Shown: positions 25,372 to 34,191, numbered from the stretch's first letter. The stretch is DNA of 54,245 bases from CAYNSB01 sp964399625 (GCA_964399625.1 CAYNSB010000027.1:1-54245), one strand, 5' to 3'. Made by a program: numbers and translations. Notes: generated by a model from the letters alone, not told the origin.

Positions 25372-26037
25372 TTAGCGACGGCGGCGACGGGCGGCGAGCA
25401 TCCCCGCGATCCCGAGCACGGACACGCCCGCGGGCGAGGGAACGTTGTTCACGAACACCTCGACATCCGCGAAGCCCGATCCCTTGGGATTCGGGTTGAG
25501 CTTGAAGCCCAGGAACGACCCGGTGAGCGAGCGCCCGGGGAAGTCCGAGACGTTCACGCCACCGAAGTTGGAATCCGAGAAGTGACCGGCCGTCGTCAGG
25601 CCCTGGAGGATGAACCCGCCGCCCACGAAGGACGAGAGCCCGCCGCCCGGCCCAAGCACCGCCTCGTACGTATCGCCGCCCGCGGCGGGACCGCCGTTGG
25701 ACTCGATGCGGAGCGTCCCGCCCGTGACGTTGCCGCCCGAGAGGTTCGCGACGAGGAGGAAGTCGGTGAGGGTGCCGGCGTACGGCTGGAGCGTCGAGGT
25801 GCCGCCGATGCCGGGCACGAGGGAGTAGATGCCTTCAAGTGTGGTGTTGGCGCCGAGGAACCCGAAGGTCACCGTGCCGCTGAACCCGAGGCTCAGGGCG
25901 CTGAGGGTGTTCGTGGTGTCCTTGACGGTGAGGGGCGACACGTTCACGTCGAACTGGAGCGACCTCTGGGCGAGCGCAGAGGCCTGTACGGCCAACCCTG
26001 CAACGCCCGCGATGATCGCGGCTGTGCGCATGCGCAT
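25372..26037 (-). CDS. Secreted protein with PEP-CTERM-like sorting signal
   Basis: A 221-residue exported protein with a signal peptide (cleavage near ALAQR), a Gly/Thr/Ser-rich beta-structured body of unknown function, and a C-terminal tripartite tail: VPSPAG, a short hydrophobic segment (VSVLGIAGML) and AARRRRR. That tail matches the planctomycete version of PEP-CTERM sorting signals, recognised elsewhere by exosortase-type enzymes, so the protein is probably processed and anchored at the cell surface by a route different from the dockerins. The start is ATG 26035-26037, preceded by GGGAG with 8-base spacing; an upstream ATG at 26052 lacks this. No exosortase gene is in the window. Confidence 0.8.
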   Translation of the reverse strand: MRMRTAAIIAGVAGLAVQASALAQRSLQFDVNVSPLTVKDTTNTLSALSLGFSGTVTFGFLGANTTLEGIYSLVPGIGGTSTLQPYAGTLTDFLLVANLSGGNVTGGTLRIESNGGPAAGGDTYEAVLGPGGGLSSFVGGGFILQGLTTAGHFSDSNFGGVNVSDFPGRSLTGSFLGFKLNPNPKGSGFADVEVFVNNVPSPAGVSVLGIAGMLAARRRRR

Positions 26038-26356
26038 CTGAAAATCTCCCATCGCTCCGAGGGGCATCCAACCCCTGGATCACGAGGGAACCGCCCCCCT
26101 CGGCGCGGGGCGCGTCTGTCGCGCCCCGCAGGCACCTGCGTGCCGCTGCCGGGTGGAATGGCATCTCGTGACAGGGAGAAGGTGCCCCACGTTCGCCAGC
26201 GCCGCCAGCAATCGCGCGCCTTTTTTCGGTCGATGTGCGGCGCACCCCGAGATAACGCGCCCCGGAACCCGTGGAGCTTCCTAACATCGCGGCCCAGCGA
26301 GCCTTGGGAGCGCTGGACAAGGCCAGAACTCACTCCCGAACCTCTCGGAGGTCGCC
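26038..26356. other. Divergent intergenic region between PEP-CTERM-like gene and ychF
   Basis: These 319 bases hold the start regions of both flanking genes. The striking element is the perfect hairpin at 26105-26129. A T-rich CTTTTTTCGG at about 26219-26228 and the GGAGG before ychF (26346-26350) are the other recognisable pieces. No gene is seen. Confidence 0.5.
26105..26129. promoter_or_regulatory. Perfect 10-bp hairpin in a divergent promoter region
   Basis: GCGGGGCGCG (26105-26114) and CGCGCCCCGC (26120-26129) pair perfectly around the loop TCTGT. Neither side has a T-run, so it is not a standard terminator. It could be a 5'-leader structure of the leftward gene or a palindromic protein-binding site. 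Confidence 0.45.
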
Positions 26357-27460
26357 ATGGAAGCCGGCATCGTCGGGCTGCCCAACGTGGGCAAGTCCAC
26401 CCTGTTCAACGCTCTCACCCGCGGCAAGGCCCTGGCGGCGAACTACCCCTTCGCGACCATCGAGCCCAACGTCGGGGTCGTTCCCATTCCCGATCCGCGG
26501 CTCGAGATTCTCAGGTCCCATATCGAGTCGCAGAAGATCGTGCCCGCCGCGCTCCGCCTCGTGGACATCGCGGGGATCGTCAAGGGGGCGAGCGAGGGCG
26601 AGGGGCTGGGGAACAAGTTCCTCTCGCACATCCGCGAGGTGGACGCAATCGTCCAGGTCGTGCGCTGCTTCACCAAAGCGCCGGGCGGCGAGGAGATCAT
26701 CCACGTCGCGGGTTCGATCGATCCCCTTCGGGATATCGAGGTGATCAACACCGAGCTCATCCTGGCGGACCTGGAGACGGTGGACGCGGCGCTCTCCAAG
26801 GCCGAGCGTGCCGCCAAGAGCGGCGAGCGCGAGAGCGTGGCGCGGTTCGAGGTGCTCAAGAAGATCAAGCCGGTGCTCGACGCGGGCAGCCCGGCACGCT
26901 CGATCAGGATCGACGACCCGGAGCAGGCGCGGCAGTTCAAGCAGCTCTCGCTCATCACGAGCAAGAAGGTGCTGTACGTGATGAACGTGGACGAGGACGA
27001 TCTGCACGGGCAGAGCGACTCCTGCAAGCGCGTCCGCGAGCACGCCGCGAAGGAGGGCGCCCAGGCCGTGCCCGTGTGCGCCAAGATCGAGAGCGAGCTG
27101 GCGGACCTGGGCGATGCGGATCGCGACGAGATGCTCCGCTCGCTGGGGCTCGAGGAGCCGGCGCTGGCGAGCCTGGCGCGTGCGGCGTACACGCTGCTGG
27201 GGCTGCAGAGCTTCTACACCGCCGGGCCCAAGGAGATCCGCGCCTGGACCGTGCCCGTGGGCGCGACCGCGCCCCAGGCGGCGGGCGTGATCCACACCGA
27301 CTTCGAGAAGGGCTTCATCCGCGCGGAGATCTACTCCGTCGCGGACCTGGAGAAGTTCAAGACGGAGAAGGCGATCAAGGAAGCCGGCAAGCTGCGCGTG
27401 GAGGGCAAGGACTACGTGATGCACGACGCGGATGTCTGCCACTTCCTGTTCAACGTGTAA
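26357..27460 (+). CDS. ychF: Redox-regulated ATPase YchF (Obg-family)
   Basis: A 367-residue P-loop protein of the universally conserved YchF/OLA1 family, which unlike other Obg proteins prefers ATP. The Walker A loop GLPNVGKST (7-15) starts right at the N-terminus, followed by the switch II region LVDIAGIVKGASEGEGLGNKFL split over about 68-87, and NVDEDD near 214, where YchF has NxxE instead of the GTP-specific NKxD. The C-terminal TGS domain ends in the family's VMHDADVCHFLFNV. The length is exactly that of the family (~363). The start ATG follows GGAGG with 6 bases of spacing. It binds ribosomes and responds to stress in other bacteria. Confidence 0.96.
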   Translation: MEAGIVGLPNVGKSTLFNALTRGKALAANYPFATIEPNVGVVPIPDPRLEILRSHIESQKIVPAALRLVDIAGIVKGASEGEGLGNKFLSHIREVDAIVQVVRCFTKAPGGEEIIHVAGSIDPLRDIEVINTELILADLETVDAALSKAERAAKSGERESVARFEVLKKIKPVLDAGSPARSIRIDDPEQARQFKQLSLITSKKVLYVMNVDEDDLHGQSDSCKRVREHAAKEGAQAVPVCAKIESELADLGDADRDEMLRSLGLEEPALASLARAAYTLLGLQSFYTAGPKEIRAWTVPVGATAPQAAGVIHTDFEKGFIRAEIYSVADLEKFKTEKAIKEAGKLRVEGKDYVMHDADVCHFLFNV

Positions 27461-27605
27461 TCGGGGTCAATAACACATCATCCAGTCGAACGTTGAGCGC
27501 GATCGCACGATCGCGCGGGCTCTCTCTCCATCGCGGGCGATGTTCCTCACTACGCTGTGACGCTCCGGAGCACAGGATCGCACCGTCGTGGCAGGAGGAA
27601 TCGGG

Positions 27606-28958
27606 ATGTCGCGTGCGTTGATGCTCGTCGCGTCGGCCGGGCTTGTGCTGAGCGCCCAGGCCCAGTCGAACTATCGGTGGGTGGACCTCCCGGGCCTGTT
27701 CGCGTCGGGCGTCCAGCAGCCACGCGTCACGTCCATCACGCTCGCCGATCCGGACGTCGGCGGCCCGCTGGGCGTGGTGCCCATCGTCGTGGGCAACGTG
27801 AGCAGCGCCTCGGGCGGCAGCGCGCAATGGGTGCTCCGCTGGGACGGCACGTCGTGGGTCGCGCTCACGCCCGTGCCCAGCGGTTTCACCGTGAACACCT
27901 TCGCGACCTCGCTGCAGGCGACCAATCTTGGCGATCGCCTGCGACTGCACGGCGCGATCTTCGCCGGCAACGCGTCGATCCTCTCGTACGGCGGATCGTC
28001 GTGGACGGGCATCAACACGGGCGACGCGCAGTTCGTGAACCCGGCGGCGAACTCGCCGCTGGGCCTCATCTACTCCAACGCCCTGGGCGCGCTCAAGGTG
28101 TTCGACGGGATCGGCGTGATCGGGACCATCCCCTCGCCCAACTGGTTCCTGCTGGGCGGGGCCCCGACGGGCGGCACGCGCGGCACCGTGAGCATCTTCG
28201 GGCAGATCTACGCCTACGGGGGCATCGGGAGCAACGGCATCGTCTCGACGCCGGGCGTCTTCTTCTACTCGGGCGTGGGCGCGGACCCGTGGATCTCCAT
28301 CGGCAACGGGTCCGTGGGGAACAACATCGGCGAGCCCACGAGCCTGGAGAGCCTCAACGGCGATCTGTACCTGGGCACCAAGGCCGACTTCAGCACGACC
28401 TCGGTGGGAACCCTCGCGGTGCGGCGTAACAGCGCGCCCAACACGTGGCAGTTCCTGGCGTCCTTCACGCTCAACAACAACCAGTTCTCGTCGTCGGGCA
28501 TCCGAGCCCTGCGGACGATCGTCGCTGGCGGCGTGCCGTACCTCATCATCGCCGGCTCCTTCGACACCGTGGTGCCCCTGGGCGGACCGAGCATCACGGG
28601 GTGCGCGGGAGTGATCGCGTACAACGGCACGACGTTCTCAAAGCTCGCCAGCGGGTTCGGCGGCAACGTGGAGGCGATGGTGCCCACCGCCGACCTCAAG
28701 GCCCTGTACCTCGCGGGCGCGACCAACGACGCCTCCTCCAGCCCGCTGGTGCGCCGCTGGGAGCCCGTGCCGTGCTACGCGAACTGCGATGGATCCACCG
28801 CTTCCCCTGTGCTCTCGGCGGGCGACTTCGTGTGCTTCCTCAACAAGTTCCGTGCGGGAGATTCCTACGCGAATTGCGATGGAAGCACGGGGAACCCCAC
28901 GCTGACCGCGGCCGATTTCGTGTGCTACCTGTCGCGCTTCCGGGCGGGCTGCCCATAG
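27606..28958 (+). CDS. Secreted protein of unknown function with C-terminal GC-type dockerin
   Basis: A 450-residue exported protein. The signal peptide spans about residues 1-20 (cleavage near SAQAQ). The body (about 21-385) is beta-rich and includes VLRWDGTSWVALTP, SYGGSSWTGI and VIAYNGTTFSKLASG, short W/G strands that resemble degenerate propeller repeats; no catalytic motif is visible. The last ~60 residues are the double dockerin (CYANCDGS ... FRAGCP). The start at 27606 was chosen because GGAGG lies about 8 bases before it; in-frame codons a little upstream are not better placed. It converges with the dockerin nuclease-like gene across a shared hairpin. Confidence 0.8.
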   Translation: MSRALMLVASAGLVLSAQAQSNYRWVDLPGLFASGVQQPRVTSITLADPDVGGPLGVVPIVVGNVSSASGGSAQWVLRWDGTSWVALTPVPSGFTVNTFATSLQATNLGDRLRLHGAIFAGNASILSYGGSSWTGINTGDAQFVNPAANSPLGLIYSNALGALKVFDGIGVIGTIPSPNWFLLGGAPTGGTRGTVSIFGQIYAYGGIGSNGIVSTPGVFFYSGVGADPWISIGNGSVGNNIGEPTSLESLNGDLYLGTKADFSTTSVGTLAVRRNSAPNTWQFLASFTLNNNQFSSSGIRALRTIVAGGVPYLIIAGSFDTVVPLGGPSITGCAGVIAYNGTTFSKLASGFGGNVEAMVPTADLKALYLAGATNDASSSPLVRRWEPVPCYANCDGSTASPVLSAGDFVCFLNKFRAGDSYANCDGSTGNPTLTAADFVCYLSRFRAGCP

Positions 28959-29037
28959 AAGGAGGCCACGCTTCGCGGCGGGCCGGGCTTTGATCCATAC
29001 CCGTCAGGCGCGAGCAGCGCGCGACGCGCGCAATGAG

Positions 29038-29074
29038 AAAGGCCCCGGGGCGAGCGCCCGGGGCCTTGGTGTTT
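29038..29074. terminator. Bidirectional intrinsic terminator between two convergent dockerin genes
   Basis: A 9-bp GC-rich stem (GGCCCCGGG / CCCGGGGCC, 29041-29049 and 29057-29065) with a 7-base loop. AAA precedes it and TTGGTGTTT follows, giving a T-rich side in both directions. It lies between stops at 28958 (plus) and 29108 (minus). Confidence 0.75.
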
Positions 29075-29107
29075 ATCGACGAGGCTCAGGTGCAGAGCAC
29101 GCCCGGG

Positions 29108-30721
29108 TTACGGGCAGCCGGCGCGGAACTTGGAGAGGAAGCACGAGAAGTCCACGGCCGTGAGCGACGGGATGTCCGTGCTGCCGTCGCAGTTCGCGTA
29201 GGAATCTCCCGCGCGGAACTTGGAGAGGAAGCACGAGAAGTCCTGGGCGCTGAGCAGCGGCGTGCCGGTGGACCCATCGCAGTTGGCGTAGCAGGGCGTG
29301 GAGGCCGCTTGCACAACGCCCGTCAGCGTGACGACGGTGGCGCCCTCGGGCGAGTTGCTGTTGATGGTGAGCGTGCCGTTGAGCGTGCCGGGCGTGCTCG
29401 TGTCCATGGTGAGCGTGTGGATGTTGCCGGCGGCGCCCGCGGCGTTGGTGAACGTGCCGGCGGGGGCGGTGAACCCGGCCGAGGCGCCCATCGTGTAGCT
29501 CAGCGTGGCGATGCCGTTGACGGTCCACAGGCCCACGTCCGCGCCGTTGCCGATCGTGATCGTCTGCGTCGCGGTATCGCCCACGTTGACCGTGCCGAAG
29601 TTGATGGTGGTGGGAGTGGCGGCGACCTTGGGCGGCACGCGCATGTCGAGGTACACGGGCAGGTGACCGCCCGCGGTGTCGGTGATGCAGCTCGTGACCA
29701 GCGCCTGGGCGATCGTCGAGCCCACGTTGGCGTTGCCGGCAATCGTCAGGCTCGTGTTGAACGACGTGCCGTCGTTGCCCCAGCAGCGGTAGGAGTGGTT
29801 CGGGTCGTTCCAGGTGGAGAGATTCCACGGGGCGGCGGCGTTGCCGATGTACTCCAGGCTCTGGCCGGTGATGCCGTCGATGAGGTTGGCCGAGAGCAGG
29901 ATCTGGTCGAATCGGTCGTCCATGCCACCGGTGTTGGCGGGGTTGCCGCCCGGGGCCTGCGTGTGCACGAACCGATAGGTGCTGTTGTTCTGCCACGAGC
30001 CGGGCAGGCTGATCGGGTCGAAGAAGCGCCCGGCGACGGCGCCCGCGACCATGCCCTGGTACGCGGCCTGCCCGGAATCCCCGATGTTGAAGTCGCCGCC
30101 GATGATGTACGCGCGCGGCTGGAGGAGCGCGGTGGAGTCGGCGGCGAGCAGCGAGGCGACGTTGGCGCGGATGTTGTTCACCTCCGCCAGACGCCGGTTC
30201 TCGTTCGCCGAGCCGGTGCTCGACTTCATGTGCGTGGGGTACAGCGAGATCACCGCGGGATTGCCGTTGTACCCAACCACCCGCACGTCGTAACGGATGG
30301 AGTCGCGGGGCTGCAGGGGGTCCGCGCCGCCGTTGGCGAACTTCACCGCGCCCAGGAACTGCACCTTGGACACGCGGTAGATCAGGCCCACCGTGGTGTC
30401 CGGCCCGGAGAACCACGTGCCCGCGGCGAACGTGCCCGGGGCGGTCGCGTTGTTCATGAGGGCGAGGAAGGCGTTGGTGCCGTTGACGCTGGAGCTGTTG
30501 AGCTCCTGCAGCATCAGGATGTCCGGGTCGAACTTGCGTCCGTCGGGCGCGGTCGCGAACAGGGCGGTCTGGAAGGCGGGGTCGCGCGTCGCGTCCGCGC
30601 CGTTGTACACGCTGATGTTCCAGTTGGCGACGCGCAGCTGCGCCGAGGCGGTGGCGGCGAGCCCCGCGGACGCGATGACTGCCCCGATGATGCAACGACC
30701 CGTGCCGCGAGTGCGGACCAT
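29108..30721 (-). CDS. Secreted endonuclease/exonuclease/phosphatase-family protein with dockerin
   Basis: A 537-residue exported protein. The signal peptide ends near TASAQL (residue 28). The catalytic domain (about 29-362) has EEP-superfamily features in order: NWNIS (34-38), ILMLQELNS with metal-binding Glu73, THMKS with His164, GGDFNIGD (208-215), DDRFDQIL (268-275) and AGGHLPVYLD with His353. Such enzymes cut phosphodiesters in nucleic acids, phosphoinositides or sphingomyelin using Mg. A beta-sandwich of the 'choice-of-anchor D' kind follows (about 368-475, TTINFGTVNVGDTATQTITI), then the six-Cys dockerin. The start ATG at 30719-30721 follows AGGAGAG. A secreted DNase or phosphodiesterase is the best guess. 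Confidence 0.85.
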   Translation of the reverse strand: MVRTRGTGRCIIGAVIASAGLAATASAQLRVANWNISVYNGADATRDPAFQTALFATAPDGRKFDPDILMLQELNSSSVNGTNAFLALMNNATAPGTFAAGTWFSGPDTTVGLIYRVSKVQFLGAVKFANGGADPLQPRDSIRYDVRVVGYNGNPAVISLYPTHMKSSTGSANENRRLAEVNNIRANVASLLAADSTALLQPRAYIIGGDFNIGDSGQAAYQGMVAGAVAGRFFDPISLPGSWQNNSTYRFVHTQAPGGNPANTGGMDDRFDQILLSANLIDGITGQSLEYIGNAAAPWNLSTWNDPNHSYRCWGNDGTSFNTSLTIAGNANVGSTIAQALVTSCITDTAGGHLPVYLDMRVPPKVAATPTTINFGTVNVGDTATQTITIGNGADVGLWTVNGIATLSYTMGASAGFTAPAGTFTNAAGAAGNIHTLTMDTSTPGTLNGTLTINSNSPEGATVVTLTGVVQAASTPCYANCDGSTGTPLLSAQDFSCFLSKFRAGDSYANCDGSTDIPSLTAVDFSCFLSKFRAGCP

Positions 30722-30894
30722 GTCTCTCTCCTGTCCGGTGATCTGTGCAGAGCCAGCCCCGCTCCGGGGCGTTCCAAGATGGCCCATGGTAGCGGGAAAC
30801 GGGGGATGCGCCATCGCCCGGCGTTCGCAAATGGGCCCGATCGCGGGGCGGAGTTTGCCTCAGTCCGCTAACTCGCCCGCGATCGAGCGCCCAA

Positions 30895-30924
30895 GCGAAA
30901 CCGGGCCCGCGTGGGCGGGCCCGG
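30895..30924 (-). terminator. Hairpin terminator after the Cys-rich gene
   Basis: A 10-bp perfect stem (CCGGGCCCGC / GCGGGCCCGG, 30901-30910 and 30915-30924) with a 4-base loop lies 30 bases after the stop of the gene at 30955. The minus-strand tail TTTCGC is only modestly U-rich. Confidence 0.65.
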
Positions 30925-30954
30925 AGGGGGTGCAATGTCAGGCCGTCGCGAGGC

Positions 30955-31290
30955 TTACTTGCAGCAGGAGCCGCTGCCCGAGCAGGGGCAGGCGCATCCG
31001 CCGGCGCACGCGCCCGAGCCGCACGCGTCGCCACAGGAGCACGCGGACCCGCAGCAGGCGGACTTGGCGCTCGCGGCGGCGGTGAAGCCGCACTGGGCCT
31101 TGGACTCGACCTTCGCGCCCGAGCACGACCCGCCGCAGCACGAGCCGCAGTCGGTGGCGCAGCAACAGTCCGTGCACGCGCAGGCGCTGCCGCAGCAGCA
31201 GGACATCGTGGAGGCGGCCGAGGGGCCGGTCGAGGAGCCGGTCAGCGCGGCCAGGCTGGCCATCGCGATGGAAGCAATCAGAGCGTTCAT
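30955..31290 (-). CDS. Small secreted cysteine-rich protein, metallothionein-like composition
   Basis: A 111-residue protein with a signal-like N-terminus (MNALIASIAMASLAALTG...) and a mature part of about 82 residues containing 24 cysteines, arranged as CCC, CC and CxC clusters (SCCCGSACACTDCCC, then ACCGSACSCGDACG, ending GSCCK). Gly, Ser and Ala make up most of the rest. The composition suggests thiolate metal binding (Cu, Zn, Cd) or heavy disulfide bonding; it does not match a metallothionein family I can name. The start ATG at 31288-31290 follows AAGGAA. A second Cys-rich gene lies 165 bases upstream on the same strand. Confidence 0.68.
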   Translation of the reverse strand: MNALIASIAMASLAALTGSSTGPSAASTMSCCCGSACACTDCCCATDCGSCCGGSCSGAKVESKAQCGFTAAASAKSACCGSACSCGDACGSGACAGGCACPCSGSGSCCK

Positions 31291-31455
31291 GTTCAATTCC
31301 TTGTGTCAGGTGCTTCCGAGTGGTGCGGGCCCAAGGGGCCTGTCGCACGACTCGGAGGATGTTGGATCGACCATCGATGGAACGTGGCGCGGCGGATCAC
31401 GCCGCGAGGCGATCCCGCGGCCCTGCGCAGGCGCGCAGCGCGGGCGCGGCGTCCG

Positions 31456-31926
31456 TCAGGTCGTCCAGACACAGAGAATGGCGAGGCGCTCGTGCACGCC
31501 CGGAGAGGCCGTGCTCAGCGCCCTGGGCTCGCGTCGCGTCAGCGCGAGCGAGATCGGCCAGGACAGTTCGCCCACGATCGGGCCATGCGAGAGGACCGCC
31601 TCGTCGGGACCCGTGAGCACGGGGCGACGCGAGTCATTGGTGATCGGCGTCGAAGGTGGCGTGCACGCGATCTGGCACGCGGCCTCGCACGTGCCGCAGT
31701 CGGACTTGGCCTGCGGAGCCGTGCTAGCCGGGGTGGCGTGTGGCGCACAGCAGCAGCACTCCTGGGCTTCATCGCCCTCGCCCTCGCAGCAGGAGTCCTT
31801 TGGCGTGCTCGCGATCGGGCACGACATCGCACCCGACCCGGGCCCGCTCCCGCACTCGTGCGCGGCGTGACCCAAGGCCACGAACGGCTGGATCAGCATC
31901 GCGAGGATGATCAGGAAGCGGACCAT
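31456..31926 (-). CDS. Secreted His/Cys-rich protein, possible metal binding
   Basis: A 156-residue protein with a clear N-terminal hydrophobic signal (MVRFLIILAMLIQPFVALG) followed by HAAHEC and a region (about residues 24-95) with some 12 cysteines, including SCCEGEGDEAQECCCCAPH and DCGTCEAACQIAC. The C-terminal 60 residues have no clear motif. I recognise no named family; the layout resembles small periplasmic His/Cys proteins found beside copper genes, which is an analogy only. The start ATG is at 31924-31926. It sits between the Cys-rich gene downstream and the ABC exporter gene upstream, all on the minus strand with gaps of 165 and 142 bases. Confidence 0.62.
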   Translation of the reverse strand: MVRFLIILAMLIQPFVALGHAAHECGSGPGSGAMSCPIASTPKDSCCEGEGDEAQECCCCAPHATPASTAPQAKSDCGTCEAACQIACTPPSTPITNDSRRPVLTGPDEAVLSHGPIVGELSWPISLALTRREPRALSTASPGVHERLAILCVWTT

Positions 31927-32068
31927 TGCTACACCGTTATTGTCGGATGCCGGGGGTCGCGTTCAAGTTCCCCGGCCGAATTCCTGAAGATTGGGTCCAA
32001 ACGGAGTGCTGACAGGCCCCCGGACGCCAAGGCCGGGGGATGCGGACCCAAGTTCTGGGGCTTAGGGC

Positions 32069-34162
32069 CTATTCCTTTGTTGGCACGCCCGCGCGTTCCT
32101 GCTCGAGCTCGACCTGCCCGTGCCCCTCGAGCTGGATGCGAAGGAACTCGGCGTATCGCCCGTCCTGCGCGATCAATTCCGCGTGCGTGCCCTGCTCGAT
32201 GATGCGACCGTCCTCGATCACGACGATCCGATCGGCGTGGCGGATCGTGCTCAGGCGGTGGGCGATCACGAAGCACGTGCGCCCCTTCATCAGCGAGCGA
32301 AGGGATCGCTGGATGAGGCGCTCGCTCTCGGTGTCGAGATTGCTCGTCGCCTCGTCGAGGATGAGGATCTTCGGATCGGCGAGCAGCGCCCGCGCGATCG
32401 CCAGGCGCTGCTTCTGACCGCCGCTGAGGCGCACCCCACGCTCGCCGATGAGCGTCTGGTACCCGTGGTCGAGCTTCTCGATGAAGTCCGCGGCGTTGGC
32501 GGCGCGGGCGGCGGCGGTGATCCGCTCCATGCCCGCGTTGCGATCGGCGTAGGCGATGTTCTCGGCGATCGTTCCATCGAAGAGGAAGACGTCCTGCTCC
32601 ACGATGCCAAGGAGCGCGCGGTAACTCTCCACGTCGATCTCGCGCAGGTTCTCGCCGTCGAGCTCGACGCTGCCGCTCGTGGGGTCGTAGAAGCGGGCGA
32701 CCAGGTTGCACAGCGTCGTCTTGCCCGAGCCCGAGGGCCCCACGAGCGCGACCGTCTGCCCCGCGGCGACCTCCAGCGACACGCCGCGCATCACCGGCTC
32801 GGGAGCCTTCGCCTCGTCCTTCTTCTGTTCCTTGGTCTCCCACCCGCGCGCGTCGCGCTGGCCCTGCATGGAGGGGTAGGTGAACCACACATCGCGGAGG
32901 CTGAGGCGCCCCCTCACCTGCGCGCGATCGAGCACGCGTCCGCCCGAGGAGCCCCGCTCGCCCGGGGCGCCGGCGAACTCGCGCGGCTCATCGAGCAGGT
33001 CGAGCACGCGATCGAGCCCCGCGAGGTTCGTCTGCATCTCGTTGGCGCTGCCCGCGAGCATCTCCAGCGGGCCCAGCAGCATCATGAGGTACGACGAGAA
33101 CATCATCACGTCGCCGATCGTGAACTCGCCGCGGATGACCTTCAGCCCGCCATAGAGCAGCACGCCCGTGGTGGCGGCGGGGATGAGGATGATCCAGGCG
33201 ATCTCCACGCCGCGCGACCACCACCAGGTCAGGATCTCCTGGCGCGCCATGAAGTGGGCGCCCTTGACGAACCGGGCCGACTCGCCGCTCTCGCGCGAGA
33301 AGCCCCGCACGACGCGCATGCCGCCGAAGGACTCGCTGGCGTGGGCGTCGATGCCCTGGCGCGTGGCGCGGATGTCGCGGTAGAGGGGGCGGATGCGGGC
33401 GATCCACGTCTGGTGGGCCATCCACACGACGGGGATGAGGATCAGCGAGCCGATGAGCATGCGCCAATCGACCCAGGCGAGGATCACGAGCGTGCCCACG
33501 AGCTGCACGATCGCCGACCAGGGGTTGTAGAAGAGGTGGAAGAGCAGGTCGCCCGCGCCGCCCGCGTCCTCGCGGATCAGGCTCGCCACGCCGCCGGACT
33601 TGATCTGGTGAACGCGGTGCAGGGGCAGGCGCACGGCGTGCTCGAAGACGCGCCGGCGCAGCGCGACCTTCGTCCGCTGCGTGTTCTTGGTCATCTGCCA
33701 GCGCCCGTAGGTCGCGACGCTCACGCGCACGATCGTGATCGCCATGAGCACGCCGCACAGCAGCCAGAGCAGCGCGGCGCGGTGGGCGCTGTCGCGCCAC
33801 GCGTCGCCCAGCGGCACCCACGCGGGGATCCCCGTGGGCCCGGGATGGTCGGTGATGATGTAGTCGATCGCGGCCTTGGTGCCCGCGGGCATGATGAGCC
33901 CCAGCAGCGCCACGACGGTGTTGATCGAGAGGGCAAGGACGATCGGCCCGCGCCTCCCCTCGAGCAAGCCCCAGAACGAGCGGATGAGCGTCCACGCGGA
34001 GCGGTGCCGACGCTTGCGCTCGCGGTCCTTCTTTGCCTCCTCGTCGATCAGGTCCAGCGGCTTCTTGGACGCGGCATCGCCCGCATCAGCGCGGCGCTGA
34101 TCGCGTCGCTTCTGCAGGTACTCGCGGTATCGTCGTCGGCTGGCGGGCGCACCCGAGGGCAT
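32069..34162 (-). CDS. ABC exporter half-transporter (membrane domain fused to ATPase), MsbA/MDR-like
   Basis: A 697-residue type IV ABC exporter. A basic, hydrophilic N-terminal extension (about 1-55) precedes a six-helix membrane domain (about 72-380) and a C-terminal nucleotide-binding domain with Walker A GPSGSGKT (475-482), Q-loop Gln523, signature LSGGQ (579-583), Walker B ILILDE (599-604) and the H-loop His635. It should act as a homodimer moving a substrate out of the cytoplasm. A charged linker of about 60 residues (about 392-455, containing KEQKKDEAKAPE) between the two domains is longer than usual. The start is the ATG at 34160-34162, with AGGA upstream; a GTG directly before it is an alternative. 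Lipid A, drugs or peptides are all possible cargo. Confidence 0.9.
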   Translation of the reverse strand: MPSGAPASRRRYREYLQKRRDQRRADAGDAASKKPLDLIDEEAKKDRERKRRHRSAWTLIRSFWGLLEGRRGPIVLALSINTVVALLGLIMPAGTKAAIDYIITDHPGPTGIPAWVPLGDAWRDSAHRAALLWLLCGVLMAITIVRVSVATYGRWQMTKNTQRTKVALRRRVFEHAVRLPLHRVHQIKSGGVASLIREDAGGAGDLLFHLFYNPWSAIVQLVGTLVILAWVDWRMLIGSLILIPVVWMAHQTWIARIRPLYRDIRATRQGIDAHASESFGGMRVVRGFSRESGESARFVKGAHFMARQEILTWWWSRGVEIAWIILIPAATTGVLLYGGLKVIRGEFTIGDVMMFSSYLMMLLGPLEMLAGSANEMQTNLAGLDRVLDLLDEPREFAGAPGERGSSGGRVLDRAQVRGRLSLRDVWFTYPSMQGQRDARGWETKEQKKDEAKAPEPVMRGVSLEVAAGQTVALVGPSGSGKTTLCNLVARFYDPTSGSVELDGENLREIDVESYRALLGIVEQDVFLFDGTIAENIAYADRNAGMERITAAARAANAADFIEKLDHGYQTLIGERGVRLSGGQKQRLAIARALLADPKILILDEATSNLDTESERLIQRSLRSLMKGRTCFVIAHRLSTIRHADRIVVIEDGRIIEQGTHAELIAQDGRYAEFLRIQLEGHGQVELEQERAGVPTKE

Positions 34163-34191
34163 CACGCGATCCTAGCGCGGCGTGCAAAGCG

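Noticed and set aside
32017..32039. CCCCCGG / CCGGGGG hairpin between the Cys-rich genes and the ABC exporter
   Set aside because: Only 7 bp with a 9-base loop and no U-rich tail on either strand; expected by chance at this GC content.
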